Assembly (NCBI RefSeq): GCF_018476525.1
Contig: NZ_JAHCST010000015.1
Coordinates: forward strand, 139,963-203,962
DNA from: Acrocarpospora catenulata
GTDB taxonomy: Bacteria; Actinomycetota; Actinomycetes; Streptosporangiales; Streptosporangiaceae
Direction of reading: 5' to 3'
DNA length: 64,000 bases
The translations under genes and the position numbers were made by a program. Of the stretch, positions 62,805-64,000 are shown in pieces. How positions within the stretch are numbered: position 1 is the stretch's first letter; each line of letters starts with the position of its first letter. The notes below the pieces were generated by a model that was not told where the DNA came from, searched no databases, and saw only the letters and a program-made list of their open reading frames with translations.

Positions 62805-64000
62805 ATGCTAGGTCGGTGGTTGATCGTTTTATCGGGGGCTCGACAGGACATCCTTGATCAATGTCAAAGTGAGCGTGCCAAGTTCCAGGGACTTGGCGGG
62901 GCTATCCTCACCACGTCCGGCATTGCCGTCCTATCCATGACATTCGCGCTGGCCTCCGCTCTGAAAGTATTTCTCCCCCTCGCCGTCCTGGCCGGTCTGG
63001 CCTGGGGCGTGGCCATCCTGAGCCTGGACCGGTGGCTGGTGGCCTCGCTTCCGCCGCACGGTGGCCGGCGATTCTGGCTGGCCCTGCCCCGGATCCTGCT
63101 CGCCCTGCTGCTGGGTGCGGTGATCTCCACCCCCCTGGTTCTCCAGATCTTCAAACCGGAGATCGACGCCCAGATCGTGCAAATCCAACGGGAGCGCGGA
63201 GACGCATTCGTGCTCGCCCAGCAGTCCGGCGGGATAGGGCAGCGGATCGCCGAACTAGAGAAATCCGCCGCCGACCTGCAAAACGTGATCGACTCCGGCG
63301 GTAAGACGCCGCTTGACCCCGCCAATGACCCCAGGATGAAGGAGTTGGTCGAGGCGCGGAAGGAGGCCCAGGCCCAGCAGGACAAGTTCTACCAGGAATG
63401 GCAGTGCCAGCTCTACGGCGGGGCGAACTGCCTCAAACCGGGCTCCGGGCCGCTCGCCAGGAAAGCCAAGGAGAATCTTGACGCGGCCCAGAAGAAGGTA
63501 AGGGACATCGACAAAGACATCGCGAAGCGGCGGGAGGAACTCGCCGCCACCGACGCGTCCGGGCAGGCGAGCCGATTGGCGCAGGCGACCGAGGACCTCA
63601 ATGCCGTACGGTCCCAGCTCGCCACCCTGAACGAGCAGCAGAACGCGATGCGGGACAAGTACATCAATGAAAACGTCGATTCCGACGGTCTGCTGCTGCG
63701 CCTCGACGCGCTCAACGAGGTGTCCAAGAACAACACCAGCCTCAACGCCGCGCGCGCCCTGCTTTTCCTGTTCTTCATGCTCATCGAGTGCCTCCCGGTC
63801 ATGGTCAAGCTCATGCAGCGGGCGGGCATGTACGACAGGATCCTGGCCGCGAAGGAGAAGCAGGAGATGGAAGCGGCCATCAAGGACATCCGCGCCGCGT
63901 CCCGGCGCCGCCCCCAGCCGTCGCCCAGCCCCACCCGCTCGTACGCCGCCGACCAACCCCCCACCGAAGAGTTCCGTCCGCCGCCCAGCCCGCCCCCACC
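62805..64000 (+). CDS. DUF4407 membrane coiled-coil protein, 3' end cut by window
   Basis: At least 398 codons from ATG 62805 (GAGAGAAGG 6 nt upstream), open to the window end. It starts LIVLSGARQDILDQCQSERA, then KFQGLGGAILTTSGIAVLSM, the DUF4407 opening. Three membrane helices lie at about residues 33-55, 57-75 and 93-114. A long charged coiled coil follows (about 120-310, for example ENLDAAQKKVRDIDKDIAKR), with one Cys pair at EWQCQLYGGANCLKP. A fourth helix, ARALLFLFFMLIECLPVMVK (about 312-331), then leads to a cytoplasmic Pro-rich tail. The topology suggests a sensor in or across the membrane. It is divergent from the vWA/GTPase/GAP1 genes and likely part of the same system. Confidence 0.88.
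   Translation, partial: MLGRWLIVLSGARQDILDQCQSERAKFQGLGGAILTTSGIAVLSMTFALASALKVFLPLAVLAGLAWGVAILSLDRWLVASLPPHGGRRFWLALPRILLALLLGAVISTPLVLQIFKPEIDAQIVQIQRERGDAFVLAQQSGGIGQRIAELEKSAADLQNVIDSGGKTPLDPANDPRMKELVEARKEAQAQQDKFYQEWQCQLYGGANCLKPGSGPLARKAKENLDAAQKKVRDIDKDIAKRREELAATDASGQASRLAQATEDLNAVRSQLATLNEQQNAMRDKYINENVDSDGLLLRLDALNEVSKNNTSLNAARALLFLFFMLIECLPVMVKLMQRAGMYDRILAAKEKQEMEAAIKDIRAASRRRPQPSPSPTRSYAADQPPTEEFRPPPSPPP

Overview
The window is high-GC actinomycete DNA. Intergenic gaps are mostly very short, GTG and TTG starts are common, and long operons are joined by ATGA, GTGA or TTGA stop/start overlaps. Gene content (B12-controlled class Ia ribonucleotide reductase, Nur-type operator at a Fe/Mn superoxide dismutase, MmyB-type regulator, F420/FMN LLM oxidoreductases, large catabolic operons) fits a soil filamentous actinomycete, perhaps Streptosporangiales. 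That placement is inference, since the window has no rRNA or tRNA gene.

Layout. 1-517: 3' end of an FGGY sugar kinase. 605-4403: nrdB and nrdA on the minus strand, behind a cobalamin riboswitch and putative NrdR boxes. 4460-12225: a mixed zone where intact genes (PepSY-TM protein, copper chaperone, GNAT, SOD, TauE/SafE permease) alternate with genes that have lost internal blocks: acyl-CoA dehydrogenase, CopA ATPase, a glutaminase-fold/CysS-like protein and two [2Fe-2S] proteins. The last two sit behind a second cobalamin riboswitch. 12538-15123: a large NB-ARC/TPR STAND NTPase with an N-terminal membrane segment. 15220-20763: regulators, SDR, FAD monooxygenase and small membrane proteins.

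20924-35702 is a CoA-dependent catabolic locus. A MaoC hydratase and CoA-transferase (minus) diverge from a 13-gene plus-strand operon: livHMGF transporter, two LLM flavin oxidoreductases, alpha/beta-hydrolase-like protein, acyl-CoA dehydrogenase, two SDRs, thiolase, amidohydrolase and acyl-CoA ligase. Three copies of one palindromic operator tie the units together, but the regulator is not in the window. 35675-51324 is a convergent 14-gene minus-strand operon: DapA-like lyase, a three-subunit FAD/[2Fe-2S] amino-acid dehydrogenase, two metal-dependent amidohydrolases, ATP-dependent hydantoinase HyuA/HyuB, a Dpp-type ABC importer and an AtzF_C-like protein. A divergent LacI-family gene (51543-52565) has two matching palindromes in the promoter gap. 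Together these look like import and hydrolysis of a cyclic ureide, imide or amino-acid derivative.

52573-58135: an OmpR-type two-component system diverging from a lipoprotein / membrane-fusion protein / MacB-type ABC exporter operon. 58132-64000: a GTPase-centred module consisting of a large GAP1-like protein with a C-terminal membrane anchor, a small GTPase, a degenerate vWA-like protein, and a divergent DUF4407 membrane coiled-coil protein cut by the window end. It resembles the nucleotide-dependent conflict/regulatory systems of multicellular actinomycetes and is the most interesting locus here.
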